The notes under the pieces are model-generated. The model did no database searches, had not been told where the DNA came from, and saw only the letters and a list, made by a program, of their open reading frames with translations. From Moritella sp. PE36 (GTDB lineage: Bacteria; Pseudomonadota; Gammaproteobacteria; Enterobacterales; Moritellaceae), in contig NZ_ABCQ01000003.1 of NCBI RefSeq assembly GCF_000170855.1, positions 164,808 through 228,807 on the forward strand: DNA of 64,000 nucleotides. The letters are read 5' to 3'. The position numbers were made by a program, and so were the translations under genes. Positions 17,842 to 26,127 of this stretch are shown one piece after another. How positions within the stretch are numbered: the first letter of the stretch is position 1; each line of letters opens with the position of its first letter.

Positions 17842-17919
17842 TTTATTCGGTATTAGCTGCTCTTTATTAAATGTTAGGTGCTCTTTATTCAGTATTCGGT
17901 GCTCTTTATTAAATGTTAG
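17842..17919. repeat. 21-bp tandem repeat between nosR and nosZ
   Basis: Four units with an exact 21-base period (17842, 17863, 17884 and a partial one at 17905). They begin TTTATTAAA or TTTATTC and end GTGCTC or CTGCTC. Units 1 and 3 resemble each other; units 2 and 4 are identical over the shared 15 bases. The last unit contains the nosR stop codon. Confidence 0.85.
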
Positions 17920-20077
17920 TGATGTCGATAATTTGCTCATCACTGATTTTTCTTTTCTTCCTGGCTAATTTTTTCAATGGTGGGCATTTTTCCTCGTTAA
18001 AATACGTCACCTGGCAATCCAGACAGTAATGGCACTCACGCATATTGATCTCACCATTTGGTTGTATCGCCTGGATCTCACATTCTTTGGCGCATGTTTT
18101 ACAGGGCTGACCACATTCAGAGCGGCGCTTAAGCCACTGGAACAAACTCAGTTTGCTGGGTACGGATAAGGCCGCACCTAACGGGCATAAATAGCGACAG
18201 AATGTTTTACGATTAAACAAACTCGATAAGATCAGCAAGCTTGCCCAGGCAACGAATGGCCATTCACGATCGAACTTTAATAAGAACGTGGTTTTAAAAG
18301 GTTCGATTTCAGCAAGCTGTTCTGCGGCGGCCAGTGACTCGAGTGAAACACCAAATAAAGCCAATAGAATTAAGTATTTGATTGCCCACAAACGCTCATG
18401 TACGGCGTACGGCAATTCGATTTGCGGTAATTTAATAAAGCGGCCAAACACATTAACCAGTTCTTGCAGGGCGCCAAATGGGCATAACCAACCGCAATAT
18501 ACTGCGCGCCCCCACAACAGCATGGTGACAGCCGCGGCGCACCATAAGATAAAGATGATCGGGTCAAGCAAGAACAGATCCCATGAAAAGTCATTCATCA
18601 GGGCTTGTAAGAAGGTAAACACATTAACAATGGATAACTGCCCGCCCCATGACCAACCGATAAGTACCACGGTGACCACCAGAAAACCATGACGCAAGTT
18701 ATGCATGAACTTAGGATGCCTAACCAACACATCTTGAAAAAACAAGATCAGCAGTAATACCACCATGAGTCCAATGAGGAGGATGACTTCGGTATTGCGC
18801 TCTTGCCATACCTGTTGAGTCAGGGTTAACTCAGGTGGCGGTATGATAGCTGGCGGGGTATCAACATACTTATCCAGCATGTCATATTGACCTCTAAAGC
18901 TATTAAACAAACTGTCGACAGGGCCAGTTTGACGACGAACTAACAGTTCAAACGCCCACTCGGCACCGGGATCAAACTCGTGATGTGCTTCGATTCTAAA
19001 TACCGACATCTCTTTAAATTTTGGTGCCCCAGCAATAAATATATCGGTAACACGTTCATGCTGCAGGTCCCGAAAAGAGATAGCATTGTCCTTTTGATGT
19101 ACTTGGATACGGTCAAAAATGCCACCGCGCACATAACCCGAGCCTTTAAATGAGTAACCGTTACCAAATACCCCAACCAGATGCTCACCGGGTTTAAGGT
19201 TGGCGGTTAGCCATTGGTAATCAGAAGCACTAAATAAGTTTTTACCAATCGTTGGAACATCAATAAGGGTGAAATAGATCTCTGCAAACATATCTTGCTT
19301 TTCATCACTATCGGCTTCGTCTACATGCTCTGCAGCAGTGCCGAAAAAACTGTTATCAACGGCTTCACGGCTCAGGAATAACTTACGAATAGAGCCATCA
19401 CCGGTTAGTTGCGTCCAGTTGGCTGGCTCAAATAACTCAGTTTTAATGGTTGAAATAGGTTGGATAATACCGCTGGATTTTTTGATGATAGCCAGTGCTT
19501 GTGCGACTTTCTTGGCTGCCTTGGTGATCCCGACGTTCATCACCATCACGGTAACAGTCGCGCCAGAAAGACCATCAATCGCTACATAGTTTTCGCTGTT
19601 GTTGCCACCGACTTTTAACCGGTCACGCACGGATAAACCGGCATATTGATCAGTAAAAGCCCATAGTTTACTCTCTGGAATACCAGCTAGAATAATCGGT
19701 TCATGATGTTCTAATACTTGCGCTGTGAGGTATGTGCCTTGTGGATCGATTGCCACCAGCATATTAACGGGTTCACCAGAGTAAGCAGGGATCCTAGCGA
19801 TATCGTTGGTTTCAAAGGCATAACCTAAGACTTCATCATGTTTACGCACTGTCCAGATAGGATAACCACCGACTTCCGTTGGGGTTTTATCAGAAATAGC
19901 GGTAGCATCGGGGAATTGCGCCTGAATAAATGGCATCGGATCTTTTGGCGGACTGACAAATAGGGCATAACTTGACGGTATAAAAAAAGTGGCTATCAGC
20001 AACATCACAGTGATACAAGCTGATACCCCTTGCTGAAATCTACTTTTTTTATTCACTAAATAACTAAAATTAACCAC
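17909..20077 (-). CDS. nosR: NosR membrane flavoprotein and polyferredoxin
   Basis: A 722-residue protein required for N2O reduction and nos expression. After a signal-anchor (about 18-40) comes a periplasmic FMN-binding domain with SGATVT (near 160), where Thr carries covalent FMN. A membrane region with two CxxxCP motifs (CGWLCPFG and CRYLCPLG, about 545 and 640) follows. The C-terminal tail holds two 4Fe-4S clusters (CGQPCKTCAKEC and CHYCLDC). The start is GTG, with AAGGGG five bases upstream. It heads the nosRZDFYL operon. No ApbE flavin-transfer gene is seen here, so FMN attachment must come from elsewhere. Confidence 0.97.
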   Translation of the reverse strand: MVNFSYLVNKKSRFQQGVSACITVMLLIATFFIPSSYALFVSPPKDPMPFIQAQFPDATAISDKTPTEVGGYPIWTVRKHDEVLGYAFETNDIARIPAYSGEPVNMLVAIDPQGTYLTAQVLEHHEPIILAGIPESKLWAFTDQYAGLSVRDRLKVGGNNSENYVAIDGLSGATVTVMVMNVGITKAAKKVAQALAIIKKSSGIIQPISTIKTELFEPANWTQLTGDGSIRKLFLSREAVDNSFFGTAAEHVDEADSDEKQDMFAEIYFTLIDVPTIGKNLFSASDYQWLTANLKPGEHLVGVFGNGYSFKGSGYVRGGIFDRIQVHQKDNAISFRDLQHERVTDIFIAGAPKFKEMSVFRIEAHHEFDPGAEWAFELLVRRQTGPVDSLFNSFRGQYDMLDKYVDTPPAIIPPPELTLTQQVWQERNTEVILLIGLMVVLLLILFFQDVLVRHPKFMHNLRHGFLVVTVVLIGWSWGGQLSIVNVFTFLQALMNDFSWDLFLLDPIIFILWCAAAVTMLLWGRAVYCGWLCPFGALQELVNVFGRFIKLPQIELPYAVHERLWAIKYLILLALFGVSLESLAAAEQLAEIEPFKTTFLLKFDREWPFVAWASLLILSSLFNRKTFCRYLCPLGAALSVPSKLSLFQWLKRRSECGQPCKTCAKECEIQAIQPNGEINMRECHYCLDCQVTYFNEEKCPPLKKLARKKRKISDEQIIDITNI

Positions 20078-20124
20078 AATCGCCCCTTAATTTTGCAACT
20101 TATACCGAGTAAGTTGCAGTCCAT

Positions 20125-20173
20125 AAGGAGCATCATAAGTACCTCTTTGGAGATGACGAATGACTTAAGTCAA
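20125..20173 (-). promoter_or_regulatory. FNR/NNR-type box and -10 element of the nos operon
   Basis: On the minus strand TTGACTTAAGTCAT (20173-20160) matches the FNR/DNR/NNR palindrome in nine of ten half-site positions if TTGAC is allowed. A TATGAT -10 hexamer lies at 20137-20132. A start at 20125 would put the box centre at -41.5, the classic class II activation distance. The spacing is my inference from the sequence. Confidence 0.7.
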
Positions 20174-20270
20174 TTTCTCACTAACATATTTATTATTTGA
20201 CTCACTATTTATAAATATGTTGAAGCTGGTCACGATTAATATAGCGGCTGTTTCTGAAAAATGAGTACTT

Positions 20271-20306
20271 AATGCCTATTACCTCTGACCTGCTGTAATA
20301 GGCATT
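20271..20306 (-). terminator. 3' hairpin downstream of proV (conserved-loop type)
   Basis: AATGCCTATTA pairs with TAATAGGCATT (11 bp) around a 14-base loop, 40 bases after the proV stop. A near-identical hairpin lies downstream of chbG at 32643-32678. Its T-run is on the plus side, so termination on minus is not certain. Confidence 0.6.
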
Positions 20307-20345
20307 TTTATATTTATCTGACAATTAATACATCATCACGAGCCA

Positions 20346-21593
20346 TCAAACGTGAGTTACTTTATCCTTTTCCGCACTAGGCTGATCACTTAATACTTCA
20401 ACCAGTGTAGAACGACACAAGTGCCCCTCAACCTCACCATCCTCGTTTAATACCGGCAGTGGTAATTGATTATCCAGCATTTCAGGAATAACACTTTCCA
20501 GTAACGCATCACTTTGCACCGCAGGTACATCATCTAATAACGACGCATCAAGCGTATTGTTGTAATCACTTTTTTCAATATTATCCAAGGTATCTTGTGT
20601 GATCACGCCTTGATAACCATCCTCGTTAATAACATAACCATAATCTTGTTTTGACTTGCGCATTTGTAATACTGCTTCACCGATTGTTTCAGCAGAGATA
20701 CGACAAATTTGCGGTTGCATCACCGTTTCCACCGTCAATGCGCGCGCGCGATTTACATCTTTAACAAAGGCTTCAACATAATCATCAATCGGGTTAAGCA
20801 AAATATCAACAGGTGTCCCTTGTTGTACTAATACCCCATCACGCAAAATTGCAATGCGATCACCTAAGCGTAATGCTTCATCAAGATCATGGGTAATAAA
20901 GACGATGGTTTTATGTAGTTTCTCTTGTAGTTCAATCAACTGATCCTGCATTTCGCTGCGGATCAGCGGATCCAATGCTGAGAATGCTTCATCCATTAAC
21001 AGAATATCGGCATCGGTGCACAAGGCACGCGCTAAACCGACACGTTGCTGTTGGCCACCAGACAGCTGCCTTGGATATTGATTGGCATAACCATCCAAAC
21101 CAACCGTTTCCAGCCACTGTGTTGCGCATTTTTGCCATTCCGCCTTCTTAAGGCCTTTCACTTGCAAACCATAACCAATATTTTCTAACACGGTGCGATG
21201 TGGCATTAAGCCGAAACGTTGGAATACCATCGACATTTTATTACGACGAAAATCTTGCAGATCTTTACTCGTCAATTGCATGACATCACTACCTGCGATC
21301 TCTATTTCCCCGGCAGTCGGTTCAATTAGGCGGTTAAAATGGCGGATCAAGGTCGATTTACCCGAACCTGACAACCCCATGATGACAAATATTTCTCCCG
21401 GATAAATATCCAGGTTAATATCCGATAAACCCACGGTATGACCCGTTTCAGCTAAAATAGCATCTTTAGATTTACCCGCTTTGACTAACTCGAGTACCTT
21501 TTTCTCATTTTTACCAAAAATTTTGTATAAATTCTTAATACGAATTAACGGGCTTTTCTTCTCATTCGAACTGCTCTTGTCATGCGAATTCAT
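20346..21593 (-). CDS. proV: ProV glycine betaine/proline ABC transporter ATP-binding protein
   Basis: A 415-residue ATPase of the ProU/OpuA class. Walker A GLSGSGKS is at 73-80, followed by the LSGGQQQR signature and ILLMDEAFSALDP. The C-terminus has a pair of CBS domains (about 290-405) that sense ionic strength or adenine nucleotides. The N-terminal extension with VLELVKAGKSKDAILAETGHTVG is diagnostic for ProV. The start at 21593 is chosen because GGAGG lies 8 bases upstream and the proW stop is one base away. It powers uptake of betaine through ProW with ProX. Confidence 0.96.
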   Translation of the reverse strand: MNSHDKSSSNEKKSPLIRIKNLYKIFGKNEKKVLELVKAGKSKDAILAETGHTVGLSDINLDIYPGEIFVIMGLSGSGKSTLIRHFNRLIEPTAGEIEIAGSDVMQLTSKDLQDFRRNKMSMVFQRFGLMPHRTVLENIGYGLQVKGLKKAEWQKCATQWLETVGLDGYANQYPRQLSGGQQQRVGLARALCTDADILLMDEAFSALDPLIRSEMQDQLIELQEKLHKTIVFITHDLDEALRLGDRIAILRDGVLVQQGTPVDILLNPIDDYVEAFVKDVNRARALTVETVMQPQICRISAETIGEAVLQMRKSKQDYGYVINEDGYQGVITQDTLDNIEKSDYNNTLDASLLDDVPAVQSDALLESVIPEMLDNQLPLPVLNEDGEVEGHLCRSTLVEVLSDQPSAEKDKVTHV

Positions 21594-21594
21594 A

Positions 21595-22485
21595 TTACTG
21601 CCCTCCAAAATTTTGTAATGTACGTTTTGCGTAACTTTGCGAGATCCGATCAAAGATAATCGCCAATGCAACAATGGCTAAACCATTCATCAAACCAAGG
21701 GTGAAATATTGATTGGTGATTGATTTTAATACCGGTTGGCCTAAGCCTTTAACACCAATCATAGATGCGATCACCACCATAGCCAATGCCATCATAATCG
21801 TCTGATTGATACCCGCCATAATGTTAGGCATCGCCAGCGGTAACTGCACACCGAATAAACGTTGCATAGGGCTAGCACCATAGGCAGTCGCGGCCTCTAA
21901 TACTTCTTTGTCTACCAGACGGATACCTAAGTTCGTTAAGCGGATAACAGGCGGCACGGCGTAGATAATAACGGCGATAACGCCAGGAATTTTACCGATG
22001 CCTAATAGCATCACCACAGGGATCAAATACACAAATGCTGGCATCGTTTGCATAATGTCTAAGATGGGCGTCACGACGGACTGAACACGATTAGAGCGTG
22101 CCATCGAGATCCCGATCGGAATACCTATGATCACCGCGAGCATAGTGGAGATGAGAATAATACTCATGGTTCGCATGGTATTGTCCCACATACCAAAAAA
22201 GCCGATGAGGAAAAAGGCCACAACGACGCCTAAGGTTAATTTCCAAGAACGACTAGCTATATAAGCAAACACCGCTAATACAGCAATCACTATCCACCAA
22301 GGGCTACTGAGTAATAATTTTTCAAACCAGATGAGAAAAGTAAGTAAGGGATCAAAAAACGCTTCAATACTATCACCGTATTCACGCGAAAAACTGCGAT
22401 AAGCGCCATCCAATGTTTTTCTAATACCGAGTAATTGGTGACGATCTAGCTGCGGTATTTCCGAAAGCCATGAACTGTCTGACAT
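21595..22485 (-). CDS. proW: ProW glycine betaine/proline ABC transporter permease
   Basis: A 296-residue inner-membrane permease with the binding-protein-dependent transport signature (about 195-215, EAATAYGASPMQRLFGVQLP) and six or seven membrane segments. The ATG at 22485 follows TAGGAAATAATA. An upstream frame extension would run through a terminator-like hairpin and is rejected. It sits between proX and proV in an X-W-V order, as in marine gammaproteobacteria. Confidence 0.95.
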   Translation of the reverse strand: MSDSSWLSEIPQLDRHQLLGIRKTLDGAYRSFSREYGDSIEAFFDPLLTFLIWFEKLLLSSPWWIVIAVLAVFAYIASRSWKLTLGVVVAFFLIGFFGMWDNTMRTMSIILISTMLAVIIGIPIGISMARSNRVQSVVTPILDIMQTMPAFVYLIPVVMLLGIGKIPGVIAVIIYAVPPVIRLTNLGIRLVDKEVLEAATAYGASPMQRLFGVQLPLAMPNIMAGINQTIMMALAMVVIASMIGVKGLGQPVLKSITNQYFTLGLMNGLAIVALAIIFDRISQSYAKRTLQNFGGQ

Positions 22486-22499
22486 ATTATTATTTCCTA

Positions 22500-22526
22500 A
22501 GATGAAAAAGCCCGAATGATTCGGGC
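22500..22526 (-). terminator. Intra-operon terminator between proX and proW
   Basis: AGCCCGAAT pairs with ATTCGGGCT, followed by TTTTTC on the minus strand, 14 bases before the proW ribosome binding region. It should make proX more abundant than proWV. Confidence 0.75.
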
Positions 22527-22530
22527 TATA

Positions 22531-22585
22531 TATACTCAAGCGACTTCAATCTGCATAATCAGCAAACTGAAGTTGTTTGGGTATA
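22531..22585 (-). repeat. Palindromic dispersed repeat, family 1, copy B (inverted)
   Basis: Ends TATACTCAAG and TTTGGGTATA, with an inner segment that is the reverse complement of the GGTTTGCTGATT core in copies A and C. It lies eight bases after the proX stop codon, inside the proXWV message. Confidence 0.75.
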
Positions 22586-22593
22586 ATGAAAGG

Positions 22594-23598
22594 CTATAGT
22601 TCTGAGACTGCTTTCTTGATTTTCTTCGCGGTTGCTGAATCAACCCACTGTGACCAAGTATCTTCATAATTGATAATGAAGTGTTCAACACTGTATTCAC
22701 CATCAGCTTGTTGATCTTCCATCCAAGCAAGTAATTCATTCATCTGCGCATTCTTAAATGAACGGGCTGCAAGGTAAGCCATTACTTCAGGTGCTCTCGC
22801 CGCAAATTCTTCGGTAACAACAGAGTCTACTGCAGAAGGCGGATACATGGTTGCTTTCGGGGTTAAGCAATCATTTTGGGTGATACATTCCTTGAAATGT
22901 TTTTCATCGATACCGGTACCAAAATCAACCTTAACCATGTTGTATTTACCCAATACAGCGGTCGGTGCCCAATAATAACCAAACCAAGCTTCTTCGCGCT
23001 CATAGGCTTTAGCGATAGAACCCGATAAACCTGCACCGGAACCTGGATCAATTAAATCAAAACCAGAAGCGGCTAAATCCATTGCATCAAAGAGTTGCGA
23101 TGTTGATATTTGACAGTTCCAACCAGCTGGGCAGCCCATAAATGCCGATTTACTCGGATCTTCAGGGTGTTCGAATAGTTTAGCATTAGCTTTAATGCCA
23201 GCAATAGTCGCTAAGCTTGGGTCTTTCTCAACCATATAGGCTGGCACCCAGAATCCTTCTTCACCGCCATCGCTAAGGGTAACACCGGCATAACGAATAC
23301 GCCCATCTTTGACGCCTTGATCAAGCGCCGATTTCATCGAGTTACTCCAGAATTCTGGGGCAATATCAGGTTGGCCTTTTTCAATCATAGCCGTGCCCGT
23401 TGGCATCGTGTCGCCGGGAACGAGTTCAGCGTCACAATCAAAACCATGTTCGAGAATGAAGCGGTCAATATTGGCAATTAAGGTGGCTGAATTCCAGTTC
23501 ATGTCAGCAATGGTAACACTGCCGCATTCACTCGCATTAGCGAAGGTAGAAAGAGATGTAGAAGCAAGAAGTAGTGAGGTAGCGAAAATTTTCCGCAT
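22594..23598 (-). CDS. proX: ProX periplasmic glycine betaine-binding protein
   Basis: A 334-residue exported protein. The signal peptide begins MRKIFATSLLLAS and ends near FANA. The mature part is the OpuAC/ProX substrate-binding fold. Tryptophans in WNSATLIAN, PEFWSN and EAWFGYYWAP are likely candidates for the aromatic cage that holds the trimethylammonium head. AAGGA is about 10 bases before this ATG, so it is preferred over an ATG 18 codons upstream. First gene of proXWV. Confidence 0.95.
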   Translation of the reverse strand: MRKIFATSLLLASTSLSTFANASECGSVTIADMNWNSATLIANIDRFILEHGFDCDAELVPGDTMPTGTAMIEKGQPDIAPEFWSNSMKSALDQGVKDGRIRYAGVTLSDGGEEGFWVPAYMVEKDPSLATIAGIKANAKLFEHPEDPSKSAFMGCPAGWNCQISTSQLFDAMDLAASGFDLIDPGSGAGLSGSIAKAYEREEAWFGYYWAPTAVLGKYNMVKVDFGTGIDEKHFKECITQNDCLTPKATMYPPSAVDSVVTEEFAARAPEVMAYLAARSFKNAQMNELLAWMEDQQADGEYSVEHFIINYEDTWSQWVDSATAKKIKKAVSEL

Positions 23599-23659
23599 AT
23601 AAATAATATCCTTATTATTGTATGAAGTTGTGTTAATAATACAGGATTTCACTACTAAA

Positions 23660-23689
23660 ATCTTAGATTTATGCTAATTACGCTAAGAT
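23660..23689. promoter_or_regulatory. Inverted repeat upstream of proX, possible operator
   Basis: ATCTTAG and CTAAGAT are perfect 7-base arms 16 bases apart, about 60 bases upstream of the proX start and downstream of the MarR gene. Osmotic control by the MarR protein is possible but unproven. Confidence 0.3.
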
Positions 23690-23940
23690 ATCGTTAAAAT
23701 ACCCCCCTAATATATGCAGTTTAAACTATGTAATACATCAACTAAGACTCTGTTGATATTACTAAATAATCAGTGACCAACATTTCGGTTTTTTGTTATA
23801 ATTCATTTCAATATAGTGTTCGTTTTACTAAGAAATTAGCAGTGCGAGTCGCTATTACTGGTAAATTGATATTCACAGAAACAGCGAAGTCGCACAGATA
23901 AGAGCTGAACGTTTACGGCAGTGAATTGGCGGTCTAAATC

Positions 23941-24417
23941 TTATTCTTCGGCCTGAATTTGGCCAACCAATAATACTGGTGCAGCATCTAACTTTTCTGC
24001 ATCCATCATTGAGGCTATACGTTCGACAGCGGACAACAGTTGACTTTGCTCCCACTCTTCAAGATTTTGATAACGCTTGATAAAATGGTCTTGAAGCGGC
24101 TTGGGCGAACTACTCAGTAATAATTTACCTGATTCACTCAGTGACAAATGCACTTTACGTTTATCGGTTTTACTTCGCGTTCGGATCACTAACGCCCGAC
24201 TCTCAAGTCTGTCGATAATAGTCGTTACTGTCGCGGCACTTAAGGCGATCTCTTTAGCAATGTCTTTCGCTAGTGGCGCATCAAGCACGGCAATATTTTG
24301 CATCACCATAAGCTGAGGACCTGTTAAACCAGACTGTTTATTCAGCTGGCGAGAATGTATATCAATGGCTCTGATCACTTGGCGCAATGAAACTAATAAT
24401 TCTTCATACTTTTCCAT
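23941..24417 (-). CDS. MarR-family regulator, likely CosR-like osmolyte repressor
   Basis: A 158-residue winged-helix regulator. The recognition part lies in LAKDIAKEIALSAATVTTIIDRLESR (two helices, about 52-78) and is followed by the wing with RTRSKTDKRKVHLSL. In Vibrio, a MarR-type protein (CosR) next to a BCCT carrier represses compatible-solute genes; the same pairing here suggests a similar job. The ATG at 24417 is preferred over a TTG twelve codons upstream. It lies between the BCCT carrier and proXWV. Confidence 0.85.
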   Translation of the reverse strand: MEKYEELLVSLRQVIRAIDIHSRQLNKQSGLTGPQLMVMQNIAVLDAPLAKDIAKEIALSAATVTTIIDRLESRALVIRTRSKTDKRKVHLSLSESGKLLLSSSPKPLQDHFIKRYQNLEEWEQSQLLSAVERIASMMDAEKLDAAPVLLVGQIQAEE

Positions 24418-24490
24418 AACTTTTCCAAAATTCGCCGCTATTTTTCGAAACAATAACAGAAATTGACCCCAGAGCCATACTGCAAATATG

Positions 24491-24530
24491 AAAAAAGCAA
24501 AATAACACTTAAATGTTATTTTGCTTTTGT
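24491..24530. terminator. Strong bidirectional-looking terminator after the BCCT gene
   Basis: A 15-bp perfect stem (AAAAGCAAAATAACA with its complement) around a 6-base loop at 24508-24513, with A/T runs on both sides. It lies about 60 bases after the stop of the transporter gene. Confidence 0.8.
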
Positions 24531-24587
24531 TGTATTCCTAACCACTATCGAACCAATTTACGTGTTCAAAAGGGAGCGGAAAGCACG

Positions 24588-25808
24588 CTAGCTAACTAAA
24601 TCAATCTTACCAAAATCAATTTTATTTTCTTTTGGTGAATGCTCAATAGCTGCAACTTGCTTGTATTTCGTGGCTAATATATAACCAAAACAACCAAGAA
24701 TAAGTGCGATAGCTAGAGCTCCAACCCACTGGATTTGTAAGAAATCAAGTTTGAACAATAACGTCAAGCCACTCATTAATGCCACGTTACCAATAATGTA
24801 TTTAACCTTGCCGAAACGTGCTACGGTTAAGTTTAAATTATCCGTATAAAGTCGCACTAATGAATCCAGTGAGTTAATCACAAAGGTGATGCCCACTAAT
24901 ATCATCGCGAGGTTATAGAAACCAGTTGTCGCGATCTCATTCACACTGTAGTAGTAAAGTACCGAGAACCACACAGCGATAGGAATAGACGGGAATACCA
25001 TCATTGCAATCAGTACTTGATAGGTTTTCATGCCACCAACAAAACGCGACGTGAATTGACCAATCATGATGCTCCAAGAGAACCACCAGAATAAGTAGAA
25101 TTCATGGTAATCATTCATAGGTAAAACAAAGTGATGTATATTACCAAAGTAGTCGCCAACCAACGCAAAGGTAGTTGCAAACTCACTGACACTTGATCCT
25201 TCAGATAAGAACGCGCCAGCCCACATCACTACGATTAGACCTAAGAATAACCAGGTACTCGCTAAACTTAATATACGCACATAACGAATACTGGTACTTG
25301 AATAAACCGCCGCTGCGATAACAACAAACACAATCAGATAGAAACTACCCACTATCGTTTCGCCATCGCCTAATTCAGGTAAATACCAAGGTAGATTGGT
25401 CAGTAATAAGTAAGCAGTAAACGCACAAGTACCGATAATGATAAGGTTGTTGATGAATTTAATTAATGGGATTTCAAAAAATTTAACTCTTGGTTCAATG
25501 ACACAAAAATAGAAACAAGTTAAAAAGTAAAACGCCCAGATCAGAAATGCCCAGAAACCAAATTCAATCGCCAGTGGATTACTAAAGCTATATTCAGGGC
25601 TTGCCGCAAGATTTGCATAACCAGCAAACTCGGTAAGCGGAAACATGATAAGTCCCACGTCCAAACCTGAAGTAAATAAAATGGCGATAAAGGTAAATGT
25701 GCGTACAGGCGTAACACCCACACAGCGCACATTACCCCAACGAAAAATTACAAATGCAATTGCAGCAAAGGTAAATAAAATACCGATGCTAAGCCAGGTA
25801 GTCATCAT
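24588..25808 (-). CDS. Short BCCT-family betaine/choline transporter
   Basis: A 406-residue membrane protein with about eleven hydrophobic segments. WWFSWSIMIGQFTSR (241-255) is the BCCT signature region, equivalent to the aromatic TM8 substrate site in BetP, and the surrounding topology fits sodium-coupled betaine/choline carriers. Usual BCCT proteins have 500-680 residues; this one has a short N-terminus and almost no C-terminal regulatory tail. No frameshift is visible and the ATG has GGAG upstream, so it is a naturally short form rather than a fragment. Its neighbours, betIBA and a MarR gene, support choline or betaine as substrate. Confidence 0.82.
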   Translation of the reverse strand: MMTTWLSIGILFTFAAIAFVIFRWGNVRCVGVTPVRTFTFIAILFTSGLDVGLIMFPLTEFAGYANLAASPEYSFSNPLAIEFGFWAFLIWAFYFLTCFYFCVIEPRVKFFEIPLIKFINNLIIIGTCAFTAYLLLTNLPWYLPELGDGETIVGSFYLIVFVVIAAAVYSSTSIRYVRILSLASTWLFLGLIVVMWAGAFLSEGSSVSEFATTFALVGDYFGNIHHFVLPMNDYHEFYLFWWFSWSIMIGQFTSRFVGGMKTYQVLIAMMVFPSIPIAVWFSVLYYYSVNEIATTGFYNLAMILVGITFVINSLDSLVRLYTDNLNLTVARFGKVKYIIGNVALMSGLTLLFKLDFLQIQWVGALAIALILGCFGYILATKYKQVAAIEHSPKENKIDFGKIDLVS

Positions 25809-26127
25809 TTAAACTCCATGTAAATATTATGTAAAACACAAGCTTAATCCTGCTTGCGTTTTAAAAAGCCTTACTCAACGTTTAGGTTAGCAACCTTTTT
25901 TAGATAGCATTAACCCTCAAACCTTAAATATCGTATTACCGATATTTAAACCCTGATAAATTGAGTTTGGCATTAAAAGACCATTCAGCCAGAGTGGCTT
26001 AGGCTGGTCTGATACCTATACCAAGCTACTTTCGGTTTGCTGATTTTGCATCTTGAAGTAACTTGGGTATATATTGCTAATGCGCCGTTTTCACAACGCA
26101 TTAGGTCTATTTCATTAAAAACAGTTT
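25809..26127. other. Intergenic region between betA and the BCCT gene
   Basis: Apart from palindromic repeat copy C at 26017-26071 I see nothing certain. The BCCT promoter should lie in 25820-25990. Confidence 0.5.
26017..26071 (+). repeat. Palindromic dispersed repeat, family 1, copy C
   Basis: The best-preserved copy: TATACCAAGCTACTT at one end and AAGTAACTTGGGTATA at the other form a near-perfect stem, with GGTTTGCTGATTTTGCAT inside. It lies just past the betA stop. Confidence 0.78.

Noticed and set aside
18288..18692. 134-codon plus-strand frame
   Set aside because: Antisense to the NosR membrane and iron-sulfur region; no ribosome binding site or family resemblance.
21594..21674. N-terminal extension of ProV
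   Set aside because: It would overlap proW by many codons, while the inner ATG has a near-perfect ribosome binding site one base after the proW stop.
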